From Erigeron canadensis (Eukaryota; Streptophyta; Magnoliopsida; Asterales; Asteraceae), in assembly GCF_010389155.1 (NCBI RefSeq), contig NC_057763.1, positions 31,478,645 through 31,542,644 of the forward strand: a stretch of 64,000 nucleotides of DNA, in the 5' to 3' direction. The translations under genes and the position numbers were made by a program. The notes under the pieces were generated by a model. The model ran no database searches. It had not been told where the DNA came from and worked only from the letters and a program-made list of their open reading frames with translations. Shown here piece by piece: positions 25,843 through 36,942 of the stretch; within the stretch, counting starts at the first letter, position 1, and each line of letters begins with the position of its first letter.

Positions 25843-26458
25843 TAAATAAAAAAATTTGCCGTTTCTTATATTCTAAAAGTGTAAAATATATAATTTGAAA
25901 AACACATACCAATTCATCAACAAAGACCATCTCGAAAGTTTTGATTTTCTTTGGGTTGTTCCACTCCGGTATAGTCCATACATGCACAACACGGAGTTGT
26001 AGAATATGTGTTGGTTTAAACTCTTTAAGATGAACTAATGTGTTTTTATTTTTTGTTGTTGAAAAAGAAGTCATAACGAACGTATAATGGACAACAAATT
26101 AAATTATAATCAATAATAATAACAGTAACATAATAATAATAACGATTAATATGAACAAATTATATAACTAAATTAAAATCATAATGATCAATATGAAGTA
26201 ATTATATAAACTAAAATAAAATCAATAATCTAAAAAATCATGGTATAGTCGAACAAAAAGTCGAACTATGATATCTATAGTTTTTGCTGCCCATCCAGAG
26301 CTTTTGCTGTCTCTTTTATGTTATTAGCAATGATATTGATAAAAGTAAACATAAAGCAAAGAAAGTAGGGCGGGATGAGATCTGAATAAAAAGTAGAACA
26401 AAAATAGAACGTAAGGTAATTTTGTAGGTCTTTAGGTTTTATATATATATAAATAGAT

Positions 26459-26459
26459 A

Positions 26460-26553
<94 letters not shown>
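26459..26553. repeat. (AAT)n microsatellite
   Basis: About 30 ATA/AAT units with one interruption at 26520-26524. It generates a spurious poly-Tyr/Leu frame on the minus strand. Confidence 0.95.
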
Positions 26554-26554
<1 letters not shown>

Positions 26555-26704
26555 GTTTTTTTTATTAAAAGTAATAGGTCAGTCATAGAATAAATAATAT
26601 TAGAAAAAATAGAGGATTAATGAGAAGAGAGTATTAGGCTTAAGGATGAGGATTATGGGTGCCAAATGTACCCCAACCCACTCTTTTAGTTATATTATAG
26701 ATAT

Positions 26705-26881
26705 CGGGGGACAATAAAATAAAAAGAGCTTTTGAGAACCATTTGAATTGTAAGAACCATGAAAACCTCTAAATGTTCATATGTGAATGGTGTCTGTGAA
26801 CAAATTTGTCACATATGAACAAATCAAATTATAATTGAAATCACTTATGTTCATATGTGAATAATTCTCACATGAACCTTA

Positions 26882-26883
<2 letters not shown>
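26705..26883. mobile_element. TA-associated element, copy B
   Basis: Near-identical to 24915-25088: shared GAGAACCATTTGAATTGTAA and CATGAAAACCTCTAAATGTT. It abuts the Helitron-like 5' end on its left and a (TA)n run (26884-26916) on its right. Confidence 0.7.
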
Positions 26884-26916
<33 letters not shown>

Positions 26917-26918
<2 letters not shown>

Positions 26919-27120
26919 TTTTAGGTAAAATAAAACAAGTATTAAAGTAAAACAAATAAAACAATATGTTTCTCTTCATTGAAAATCATCGTGCATCATT
27001 AAAATTATTGTGTATCATTTATTTCGTGAATCTTCGTGCATCAATTTAACCATGATCCAAGGGTCAAGATCTTGTCTTTTTTGTTTTACATTAATATTTG
27101 TTTTACAATACTCAACCCCT
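26917..27120. mobile_element. TA-bounded element C
   Basis: A 204-base non-coding block between (TA)n runs 26884-26916 and 27121-27138. The left end GGTTTTAGGTAAAATAAAAC and the right end (complement GGGGTTGAGTATTGTAAAAC) are weakly inverted. Confidence 0.5.
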
Positions 27121-27138
27121 ATATATATATATATATAT

Positions 27139-27326
27139 GGGGATGAGAATATAAGGCTGTTAGATACTTAACCTTAGCAGTGGAACATTCACATATTGTT
27201 TTTTTAATCTATAAAATTCATGGAGGCCCAAGCATTTATTCATTAATCAAGAAATATTAAAAAATTTGTATATGAGGGGTTCCACACCTAAGCTTAGGTG
27301 CCAGACATCCTTATATTCACTTTTCC
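27139..27326. mobile_element. TA-bounded MITE D
   Basis: It lies between (TA)n runs (27121-27138 and 27327-27339) with inverted ends GGGGATGAGAATATAAGG and, from the right, GGAAAAGTGAATATAAGG. Confidence 0.65.
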
Positions 27327-27584
27327 ATATATATATATTTTCCTTTTCAAATTTCGAAAAGAAAAAAACAAAAGTAATGCATAGCCCTAATACCACAATT
27401 GGATACCCATCGACTATCTACAATTCAAAATCTTAAAAGCCTAATGTGGCTTCCTAATATGAAAGAATTTGTATGGTAATGCTTAAATGAACCAACTGAG
27501 GCCTTTAAGTTAATACGATCATAAGTGGTTAGATATGTCAAAATGAATCCGTTGGTTAAAAATATTGAAAAACAACATAGTTGA

Positions 27585-27800
27585 ATTAATGGTAAATATC
27601 ATGACCTCTGGATGAGTTCGATTCTCATCTCATGTAAAGGTTGAAGGGTCTTTTCTCTACTATTTAAATAGATAATGGAAGCAGCCTTTACTTAGGTAGA
27701 GGTAAGGTTTGCCTAAATTTACCCCCCCACCCCCAAATATACCGTTGAGGTATTGAGGCTCAAAACTCGCGAAAGGCGGCACCGGACATGTTCTTTCTTT
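27585..27800 (+). mobile_element. SINE family 1, copy 1
   Basis: A-box region TTAATGGTAAATATCATGA, B-box GAGTTCGATTCTCATC, then a body shared with 31915-32130 and (inverted) 51677-51895: GGAAGCAGCC, TAGAGGTAAGGTTTGCCTA, and the tail CAAAACTCGCGAAAGG. Confidence 0.75.
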
Positions 27801-27988
27801 TTTCTTAAATGCATGCTAACGAGTCGCAGTATAATCAAGTTATTCGACCTATAACTGTCGAGTTTGCTTAATTGAGCATCACTTTATTTATCAGTCATTT
27901 CGAGCTATTGGAGCACATAATAAAGCATTTTTTGGAAAAATAGGACAAAAAGAAAGAAATAACACATACATATACATATATAAATCAG

Positions 27989-30900
27989 TCATTCTTCTGC
28001 AAGATCTCCCCACCGGACGTTGTACTTTGCAGCCAGATAATGTGCTCCGACTGGTCCTCTGCTACCATAAGGATACAACTCCGGTGCAATCTTTTTAGCT
28101 TCGAGTTCTTTCAACAATGGCGTGAATATAGACCAAGCAGCATCAAGCTCATCACTTCTAATGAACAATCTTCTTTCTCCTTCAATTGCATCCAGTAAAA
28201 GCCTCTCGTATGCATCAGGAATTTCCTTTGGATACCTTCATCATTGGGTCAAGTTCAAATTAAGATTATCAAATGCTAAGGTTTAAAGATATCAAACAAA
28301 TTTTTTTTTAGAGAATCACCTCAGACTGTAGAGCAAATTAAGGTCACTTCGGTCGAGCCTCATTCCAATACCAGGAATCTTGTTATTAATCTTGAGATAA
28401 ATGGCTTCATCAGGCTGCACACGAAGCACAAGCTCGTTTGTAGCCTTATCCATATCTGTTCCAAAGTTTCTTTTGTAGAGATTACCGGGAACATGTCTGA
28501 ACTGAACTCTTATCTCTGCCCTGCAATCAAAATGGGTGGGTTGGTAACAGGTCAAAAGAGGTAATTTCAAAAGGAAAACATACCGTCTAGTATTCAGGGC
28601 CTTTCCAGCTTTCATAAGAAATGGAACACCGTCCCACCGGGCATTATCAATGAAGAGAGCCGCTGCTGCAAATGTTGGAGTGACACTGTGATTCGGGACA
28701 GTAGGGTCATCTGTGTATCCTAAATACGTCTTCCCCCCCTTGCTATGACCCTTGTATTGACCAACGACTACATCATCGAGCACTAGGCGCCTCATTGACC
28801 TCAAGACTTTGACCTAAACACATCAAGAAGCAATTGGTATATCTGCTAAATATAGGGAGCAAAATGGGCGGCAAGACTTAACACTTGTACGGATTAACAA
28901 TACTTCAGGACGAACTTTGACCATTGCATCCGTTTACATATTAAAATTGCTACCTCTGCTTCTATAATAAAGAAACCATCATTCAAGAATTTAAGAATAC
29001 CTTTTCATTTCTAACGTCCTCAGCATCCAAACTCACAGGTGTTTCCATTGCAAACAATGCTAATATTTGTAGGAGGTGATTTTGCATTATATCACGGATA
29101 ATTCCGTAGTTGTCAAAATATCTACAATCCAAAAACAAGTAATTTGGCCTGACCTTTAAAGCATACAAATTAAGTAATACAATCGTTAGGATTAAATGTT
29201 AACTCACCCTCCTCGCCCTTCTGTACCAAAGTCTTCGGAAAATATAAATTGTACACTGCGAATGTAGTTTCTCGACCAAAGTGGTTCAAAAACAAGATTT
29301 GAGAAACGAAGAACTGACAAATTCTCTACTAGCTCCTTGCCCAGGTAATGATCTATCCTGAAACAACCAAACACTTAAAACGATATATCTTTCTACCTTC
29401 ATTAGATGTGGGGGTGGGTTGGTCAGGTACGGTAGCAGCTTTAGATCAAAACATGTGATATTTGGTTCTGATCGAAATAGACCATACTGGGTCAGATTGA
29501 CCTGCAACACATTTCGCCATACTCTTGAACTTTTATAAATAATTATTTAGTCAAATATGATTACTAAAACTCTGATCATTATAATAGAATGGTTTAGATG
29601 GTTTTATGCATTATAAACACACTTATGATGAACTTGAACCCGTTTGAGCCATTTCTGTTTTAGCAAACCTTTTCATTCTGCATGTTTGACCTGTTAGAGA
29701 GCAAACATAACCCATATTGACCAGACATACATAAGTAAACGGGTCAAACTTCCACTTCTAATAGAAAAATACCTAAAGATTTGATCCTCGGCCAAGTACT
29801 GCTTCAAGCTTCTTGTTAGCTCAGCAGACGATTCCGAGTCACGCCCAAATGGTTTTTCCACAATTACCCTTGTCCACCCAGTTTTGGAAGAAGCTTTGCT
29901 ACTGGCACAACGAACCACGTCCACAAAAATGTTTGGAGGTATTGACAAGTAAAACAACCTATTCGACAACTTTCCTTCCTGAAACGTTCAGGCAAAGTTT
30001 CTTTAACAGCAACAGAACACATTGCACAAGAAACTAAATCAGAAATAACTATGAGTCGAACCTCTTTCTGTTTCAGCTTAGTGTCCAATTCTGCAAAATT
30101 TTCTTCAGAGTTGTATTGACCAGAATGGTAAAAGCATCTTTGAAGAAACTCTTCCATTTTGTCCCCACAGTTCTCTCTGCAGATCATCAAATTACATTAA
30201 TAACAACATATGTGCTTTTTAACGTATCTCATATATATTTGACTTGTTTATATGAAAGCATATACAGACATGAGAGTTACCTCTTGTCGATTCTGCAAGT
30301 TAGAGTTCTACTAATCATTTCCCTTAGCTCCTCATCGGTCATTTTGGTTCGGGCATAACCAAATATAGTGAAGGTCTTCATAAATATTAATTATAAGTTA
30401 ACAATTCAAATTCACATTAATCCATCAGAATAAACGAAAAACAAAAATGCTTAAGATAAGAACCTGAGGTAAACAATCTTCATAAAAGAGGGCAAAAAGT
30501 GCAGGAAATATCTTTTTCTTGGCAAGATCGCCTGAAGCACCAACAATGGTCACACTCAAATTGGTTTCAGTTTGTTCTGGCAACACGAAATCTTTTGCTA
30601 ACGGCTTCTCTGCTGCACCTACTCGAAAAGCCAGCAGACAATGATAACAGGAAATCAAGAACAAGCGTCTCAGCAGTTTGATAGGAGACAGAAGCGATTC
30701 ATTGATAACATTGTTTGAACCGACTGTCATAAATCACAAGATTTTGAATTGATTACAAAAAACTTCAGATTGTTACTTTTTGGAACAAGTAGCATTGTGA
30801 TGCATAGATCACATTACCTTAAAGTTTGATTCAAGTAAATAATGTACATTAATGAAAACTAAAATGAAGTTACAAGACCAATGTGCCAGAATTTGGTAAA

Positions 30901-31492
30901 AGGTGTTCTTACTCAGAATCTTGAATTTATACTGAACACGTACAAAACGTAAGACTAACATTCTAAATTTGCCACCTGGAGATAAATATTCTGGCTCCGT
31001 CTCTGTTCTTTTTCCTTAGCATAGAAAAAGTTAAAAATAATAGGGTCTCCTTAAGATATATAGTTCAAACATCGGATACATTTCAATTTTCAATACACTG
31101 TTAGTCCTAACTCCTTATATCTAATACACAGTGAATTCAATAGGGGCTACTTAAGACAGTTCAAACATTGGAACTTGCAAAATAAATTCCTAAATCCATA
31201 ATCCAGATTAAAAAAAAAAAAAAACTGAAGAACAAGCTGGTGATGAAAATTAGGAACACTTACCATCTTGCAAAGAAACTGCATTAAGAGGATACCCATT
31301 TGAGGATTTGAGTTCAAAGTTGTTTTTTGGATTAAATCTTGACTGAATTTTAAAAGCCCATTTGTGGGCAGAAGATTTTCTTGAGAAATTCAAAATTTTT
31401 GTAAAAGAAAATGCTTCTTGATTGAGTGATGATGAGGAAGAAGGTGAGAAAGTGGTGGAAGATGAACAACAAGGACTGAATTGTGTAGCCAT
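27989..31492 (-). CDS. G6PD: Plastidic glucose-6-phosphate 1-dehydrogenase, complete, 10 exons
   Basis: It oxidises glucose 6-phosphate to 6-phosphogluconolactone with NADP+, the first oxidative pentose phosphate step, here inside plastids. Exons in gene order: 31492-31264, 30618-30464, 30375-30281, 30176-30062, 29978-29773, 29357-29208, 29121-29001, 28813-28584, 28520-28320 and 28235-27989. These total 1749 bases, 582 residues plus stop, a normal length for plastidic forms. Residues 1 to about 70 are Ser-rich and basic, a chloroplast transit peptide. The NADP+ fingerprint [10 protein letters not shown] is at 103-112, the substrate site IDHYLGKE at 268-275, and the C-terminus is [10 protein letters not shown]. 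Cys155 and Cys163 are eight apart, as are the thioredoxin-sensitive cysteines known from potato P1-type enzyme, so light inactivation is expected. Every junction is GT/AG and phase-consistent. Whether it is P1 or P2 type was not resolved. Confidence 0.95.
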
Positions 31493-31562
31493 GCAAGTAT
31501 TATTGTACTTTGATCAAACAGGAAAGGATTTGAGTATCAATGTCACAGATATTTAACTATGG

Positions 31563-31570
31563 TTTATATA
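31563..31570 (-). promoter_or_regulatory. Probable TATA box of G6PD
   Basis: TATATAAA on the minus strand, 71 bases upstream of the ATG, consistent with a short 5' UTR. Confidence 0.5.
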
Positions 31571-31914
31571 CAATACACTTGTTTCTGCATAAAAATCATA
31601 CTGTATTTTGTTGATTTTTATCTTTATATAAGGGGACCCCATTTTAAGTAGTTATCTTGTTTATGAGGCCTATATTTTTTTTATTTTGAAATACTTTTTA
31701 ACTTTATATTGTATGATATGATATGATATGATTCTAGTTCTATACCAGTCCGGATGTTTTTATTGAAAGAGTGTTTTTATTTTGATTCAGCCTCTACCAC
31801 CGGTTAGAAGACCCTCACGTTCGTACCCTGTATCTTATAGATAGAGTATTGTTGTTGTTGTTGTTGTTTGTTGTTGTTCTAATATCTTTACTAAAAGTAG
31901 AAAGGTTGATTTGA

Positions 31915-32130
31915 AACAGCATGATTGGATAAGTGGTAAACACCTTTGGGTTCGATCCTTATCCCATGTAAAGGTTGGAGGGCCTTTTTTCCCATTTAGG
32001 TAGAAACTGGAAGCAGCCTCTCTACATAAGTAGAAGTAAGGTCTGCCTACATCTTAACCTCCCCCATACACCGTCGATGTATTGAGCTCAAAACTCGCGA
32101 AAGGTGGCCCTGAGCAGTTACTCTTTACTC
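31915..32130 (+). mobile_element. SINE family 1, copy 2
   Basis: A-box-like ATGATTGGATAAGTGGTAAA, B-box GGGTTCGATCCTTATCC, body GGAAGCAGCCTCTCTACATA and AAGGTCTGCCTACATCTTAA, tail CAAAACTCGCGAAAGGTGGC. It lies in the G6PD upstream region. Confidence 0.75.
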
Positions 32131-32583
32131 TACTCAGAATGGTTGATTTCAGATTTTAACAAAGGTGGAAAAAAACTCTAATCTTGCTAGATATGAACAT
32201 TGAATCCTTGATTTTTGTCTTTAGAGCTAAGAGCTCCAACTACTTATCTAACTTAATTGATTTAAACCAAATTAAAGACTCGTTCATTTTAATATTTTAA
32301 AAAGAAAAAACCTAATTTGATAAATTGATAAAAAAAAAAAAAATAATTAATTTTTCTTTGACACTAATATTTTTCCACAAGTAATGTGCTTGTTTGTTGG
32401 TTCTCTAATGTTAGAAAGTTTGTTTTAAAAGTAATCATATCATAACATTTAAAAAATAAAGGTTGGTCTGGTTTACATGTAAAATAATACTCATTAACAA
32501 TCTAACATGATACTTGCATAATGATGTTAAAATACATTAATTTTAACTTTTAAGGTTTCACACTTTCACATAAATTTTGTTTC

Positions 32584-32795
32584 TATTATAAAATTAGGAG
32601 AGAATTTTATTAACGAGAGAGCAACTAGAGAGTGAGTATACAATTACAGAAAGTTTTATACCTATCTCTTTGACCTTTAGCCAAAGAGATTTAATATTGA
32701 CAAGCCATGTATTTATAGCATCTAATAGAAAGTTTTAAAGAATATACAATTACATAAATATGGGAGTGAATATCCATATAATAAATATTATAATA
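32584..32795 (-). repeat. LTR of Copia element 2 (3' LTR in element orientation)
   Basis: It shares TTTTAAAGAATATACAATTA and GAATATCCATATAATAAATA-type tracts with 43116-43278. It is about 50 bases longer because of an extra segment around TATCTCTTTGACCTTTAGCC, which also occurs inside the element near 33351. Confidence 0.8.
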
Positions 32796-32929
32796 CTCCT
32801 CTTTGGATATTCATACGTATGAGTCGTATGATGCCGGTACAATACCTCCATCCTAATCCCCATATGATCTGGGCACCCCAAAGGATCGAACTCACGTATT
32901 TAAACTTCACATATGGGTCTAGGCTTCAT

Positions 32930-33035
32930 TGGTAACGGGTACTTTAAAGGAATTATTTTTTGCCCCAAGTGGGGATCGAACCTGAGACCTTAAGGTCACC
33001 AAGTGTTTACCTTACCATTAGGCTAATTCCTTGTT
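32930..33035 (-). mobile_element. tRNA-like SINE fragment
   Basis: The minus strand reads TTAGCCTAATGGTAAGGTAA (A box) and CAGGTTCGATCCCC (B box) 30 bases apart, with an A-rich end (CAAAAAATAATTCC). It differs from SINE family 1 and is inserted near the 3' end of Copia element 2. Confidence 0.6.
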
Positions 33036-35721
33036 GGTGATCATGACCATCCTCATAGTTTGATGATGTGCTTGATCTCCATGAAATTTGTAGAGTCACT
33101 ATTTGTGAAAATAACTAAATTGTTTGTGACTATCCTTTGATCGGACCAAACAAATATATTTAACCATCTTTGACATTGAACTCTTCTGATATCATGTACC
33201 TAAATATGTCACAAGTTTTTTCCAATGCTGACGTGTAGATTCAAAGCCTTGTATTGATTAGTACTTTATGAGTACTTAATAAGATACATTAAAATCCCAT
33301 TTGCGGTCTAAGACCGATAAAAGCTTAATGAGTAAGCCTTGTCAATATCGAATCTCTTTGACCTTTAGCCAATATAGTTTCGTAAGTGGACAAAAATCTC
33401 ACTCAATAAATGCTCGATTTTCGAGATAATACAACACTAAGTTGTATTATATCTATCTCTTTATGAGATTCAGTTATATGAATTTTGACATCCATTCGTT
33501 AGTTATTTATAAATCTCCCCCTTGGATGTCCAATTCGCAAAGTTATGTCTCGTTAATATTTGAGATGTCATTGATGATATTGCCAACGGACAATCGTACC
33601 ATATACATATATTGTTTGGTCATATAATGACATAATAACTTCGAAACGAATATTGTTCATAAGAAACATTCATATATATGTTGATCATTAAAAGTATGAT
33701 ACATGCTCCAACCATTTTATATCTATGAGATACTTTAAGCCATTTGCGGTCTCTAATGATAACAAGAAGATACAAATAACTATTTGTATATCACGGTATT
33801 CAAATCTACCGATAGTATTAATCAACCATGGGAGAAATATATCTAGGTCTTTGCGAAAATCTATTGTAGCATCAATTGCGTCATATACGTCAATATATCA
33901 GTTTCTCATTTCGCTTTACCGCAAAGAACAAATTATATAAAGATGCTACACATCTTATGCATGGACTTCGTGTCCAGAAACTTCCTGCACGATGAGAGGC
34001 TTTAGATATTTGGTAGCATTACTTGTATTGCTATTTTAGCCAACGTATCTTAATTTTTGCACCTTATAGCGTATATGCTCTTATAATTTGCAAGCATATT
34101 GTTTAGCTTCATATAGTACACATAATCATTGTTGACATCAATTTTATTTTGATTCCATGTTTTCGATTCAATGCAATACTTGACATGATATATGTTTGTA
34201 AGAGATCTCTTCATTATTCAAATATCATCGGTTCTTCATGAACAATCATGTCTATTGTCTTTATAAGATACATTCTGGGTCTTTTTACCTCGATATGACC
34301 GTCACAATTATTGCTCATTTTATTTTTGAGGCTTTTTATTTAAAGATATCCTTTTGTGTGTGTGCCATAAACTCATATAAGTCATCATTTTGAGATATGA
34401 TCAATTTGGAGCATTGAAATCAGTGTATATGGCTTTATTTGATTTAGTGAGCGTGTAAGTCAATTGCCAAATTCAAGTGAATCAATCACCATATGAACCT
34501 TATGGTATGTTTGATGTATAGGCCTACATACCTCATCTTGTATCATCTTTAAATATATAAAGGAATTAGTCCCCACTTGGCTACCAATTGGTGAATAATT
34601 GATATTTTTTGAGAGCGTATAAGCATCATGTAATCTCATATATTGTTGAATCAACGGATTCTTAAAGTAATATTATTGCATCATAATGACCCGGGATGGT
34701 CTCATCGGTCATGCCAAACAATAATTACAAAACCATGGTTCATTAACTTCTATTTATGACCATATTGTATTCAATTTCATAATGCATTGTATAATTCATA
34801 TACAACGATGATACCAAAAATGAGTGTATCATTGACTCTTAAATATTGTTCCTATTGATCATATTATACTATTATCTATCAAAGTAGCTCTTTAGGAACC
34901 ATCAAAATGTCAATAATATGACAAACTTAAATACACATACATTACTCGTTGAAGTAAAATAACGACATATTGTATAAGGGCCATTAATGCCAATATATAG
35001 TCGTTTTTCTTAGTCATTCCTTGTGACAACTTGTGTTCATAATAAAAACACTATTATAAGTGAACTTATCATGTTCACGACCATGTCATATGTTGATCCT
35101 TTTGATCATATGTGATTGCATCCAGTTTAGTGAATGGATATCACACCATTGGACGGCTTTAGAAAATGTCTATCAAGTTGTTACTTCATCCATGTGAAGT
35201 TATACTTGCTTATATTTGAAAAAAATTCAACTTCATGCGCAACTAATTGTAGCGAGTCTTTAAAAGAATCACATGTTTACGATTATCATAGAATTCTTAT
35301 GACCATTGTCACAAATTTTGATGTGCTCTCATATTGAGATCTTATAATGGATCTTCGTGATTATCACACCAATTTGGTGATCATTTTCTTTAAGAAAATG
35401 GAAGTGTTTCAAACTTGAAGTTTGCATATGCCATGTCATCATAGTATTTTATGTCAATTTTTCGACATAATCACATGGATATTGATAATTAAACCAACCT
35501 TTGATCCAACAAATTCAAAAGTTGTAGCCTGTTGCACAATAATTTATAGTTATGATTCCCAACGAAGAAGCATTAAGAACTTTTGAACTACATGGTGTAG
35601 TTTATTGAAATGACAAATAATGTCAAAAAAATCAATATCCTATAGTTCAAAGAATCACACAAAAACCTTGTGTTCTTTATCATATATGAACTACATGTAG
35701 TAGTTTTATTCAATAACTTAT

Positions 35722-35850
35722 AGTTATTCATAATTCCAACGGGTCTTTCACCGTTAAATATTCATATGTTCTCATAATTGCAACGGGTCTTTCACCGTTA
35801 AATATTCAAGTGTTGACATGATTCCAACGAGTCTTTTATCGTTATATATT
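35722..35850. repeat. About 53-base tandem repeat within Copia element 2
   Basis: Three consecutive units: CAACGGGTCTTTCACCGTTA twice (near 35736 and 35788) and CAACGAGTCTTTTATCGTTA (near 35826). A partial set is retained in element 1 at 47676-47740. Confidence 0.7.
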
Positions 35851-36149
35851 TGCTTTTAAAATCCTCATGGAGGTGATGTTGGAGAAAAATCATTGATTTT
35901 GCACGCTTTTGCAAAGAGGTCTTATTACCTCTCCAACATTTGTCATTATAACTACAAAATAAGATAATATGTAGTCCATTGTAGTTCTTGTTTAATAAAC
36001 CTTAGTTTATTAACAAATATTGAATTCAATTTTCATTGTAAATAACCATTGTTATTTACTTATATGAGCTACAGTTATTTATGCTTTGAATAAAACTCAA
36101 AGAGTAGCAAGGAACTACATGTTCTATTTTGACATAACTTTGATCATGT

Positions 36150-36480
36150 TATTTTTGATTTAATCCAAAAAGATGAAACCTTTGAGTTTTTTATGCATAA
36201 CCTTAGTTATGATTCACCTTCGTGAATAACGAAAAAAAACAGTTAGTGAAAAAACCTTGAAGTTTCTTATGCATAACCGTAGTTATGATTCATCTTAGTG
36301 AATAACGAAAGAACAATTAGTTCGTTTATGCATAACTGATGTTATGAAATCATGAACTACTTCAAGCAGTCTTAAGAAGAACTATAAGTTCATTTATAGA
36401 AGAATTTGTTCATTTATGTATAACTATGTTATATAATCGTGTATTGCTTCAACCAATTTTATAGAAAGCGTTAAACATAT
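36150..36480. repeat. About 75-base degenerate repeats within Copia element 2
   Basis: Repeated TTATGCATAACCGTAGTTAT and ATTCACCTTCGTGAATAACG-like blocks, each with a short palindrome (CTTCGTGAATAACG-type). The same family occurs at 48080-48440 in element 1. Confidence 0.65.
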
Positions 36481-36942
36481 ATAGTATAGTTGAACACAAC
36501 AATTTGCTTTATTGTTATGTTAACAATAAATAAGTAAAATCATAAAACATAACAACACGCATAACATTAACAGTGCGTGATCTAATACACGTACATATTG
36601 ATTTACTTATCCAAAAATATAAAATTAAGTTTATGTTGGATAATAAAAGACCATACAATCGAAAAATTATTTTAGATTTTTAAAGCTCGTATTCTTATCA
36701 AATATCAGAAAACTTTAAAACTGAACCGTAAAGTTTAATTTAGTTTAAAGTGTAGCGACCATATCATTAGGCTGGAAGGAGTACCCATCGGGTAGGGGAT
36801 CGGGTACCCCAACCACCATCGGGTACACCATTTCAACCTCTTAGGTAAGCTTCGGGTAGATAGAATCGGGTATGTGTTTGATTAGTGAAGCCGAGGAGCG
36901 GGTAAGCCAAATTCAAACGTTGCCATGTGGTGGACCCCTATG

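Larger units (their letters stand above)
25445..26701 (-). mobile_element. 1.26 kb Helitron-like element
   Basis: The minus-strand 5' end is TCTATAATATAACTAAAAGAG (26701). The 3' hairpin is CCCGTCCATTGGACGGG followed by TCTGAGCACCAG (about 25445). It contains a 115-base tandem duplication and an (AAT)n array, and no helicase/Rep open frame, so it is non-autonomous. The CTRR end is imperfect. Confidence 0.5.
33120..36740 (-). pseudogene. Decayed Copia gag-pol region of element 2
   Basis: The region aligns by eye with 44640-48480. The minus strand has a pre-integrase remnant WHDR, stop, DHPGS, then a frameshift before the expected IMM (34681-34720), and KG.SQTI then stop in the RNase H region (about 33130-33200). 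Only about 1.55 kb separates the two, roughly half the usual integrase plus RT plus RNase H distance, so much of pol is deleted. No long frame survives. Confidence 0.7.

Noticed and set aside
26275..26586. Poly-Leu/poly-Tyr frame
   Set aside because: Translation of the (AAT)n microsatellite.
35700..36360. CRISPR-like spaced repeats
   Set aside because: Units are imperfect, contiguous, and lie within an LTR element in a plant genome.
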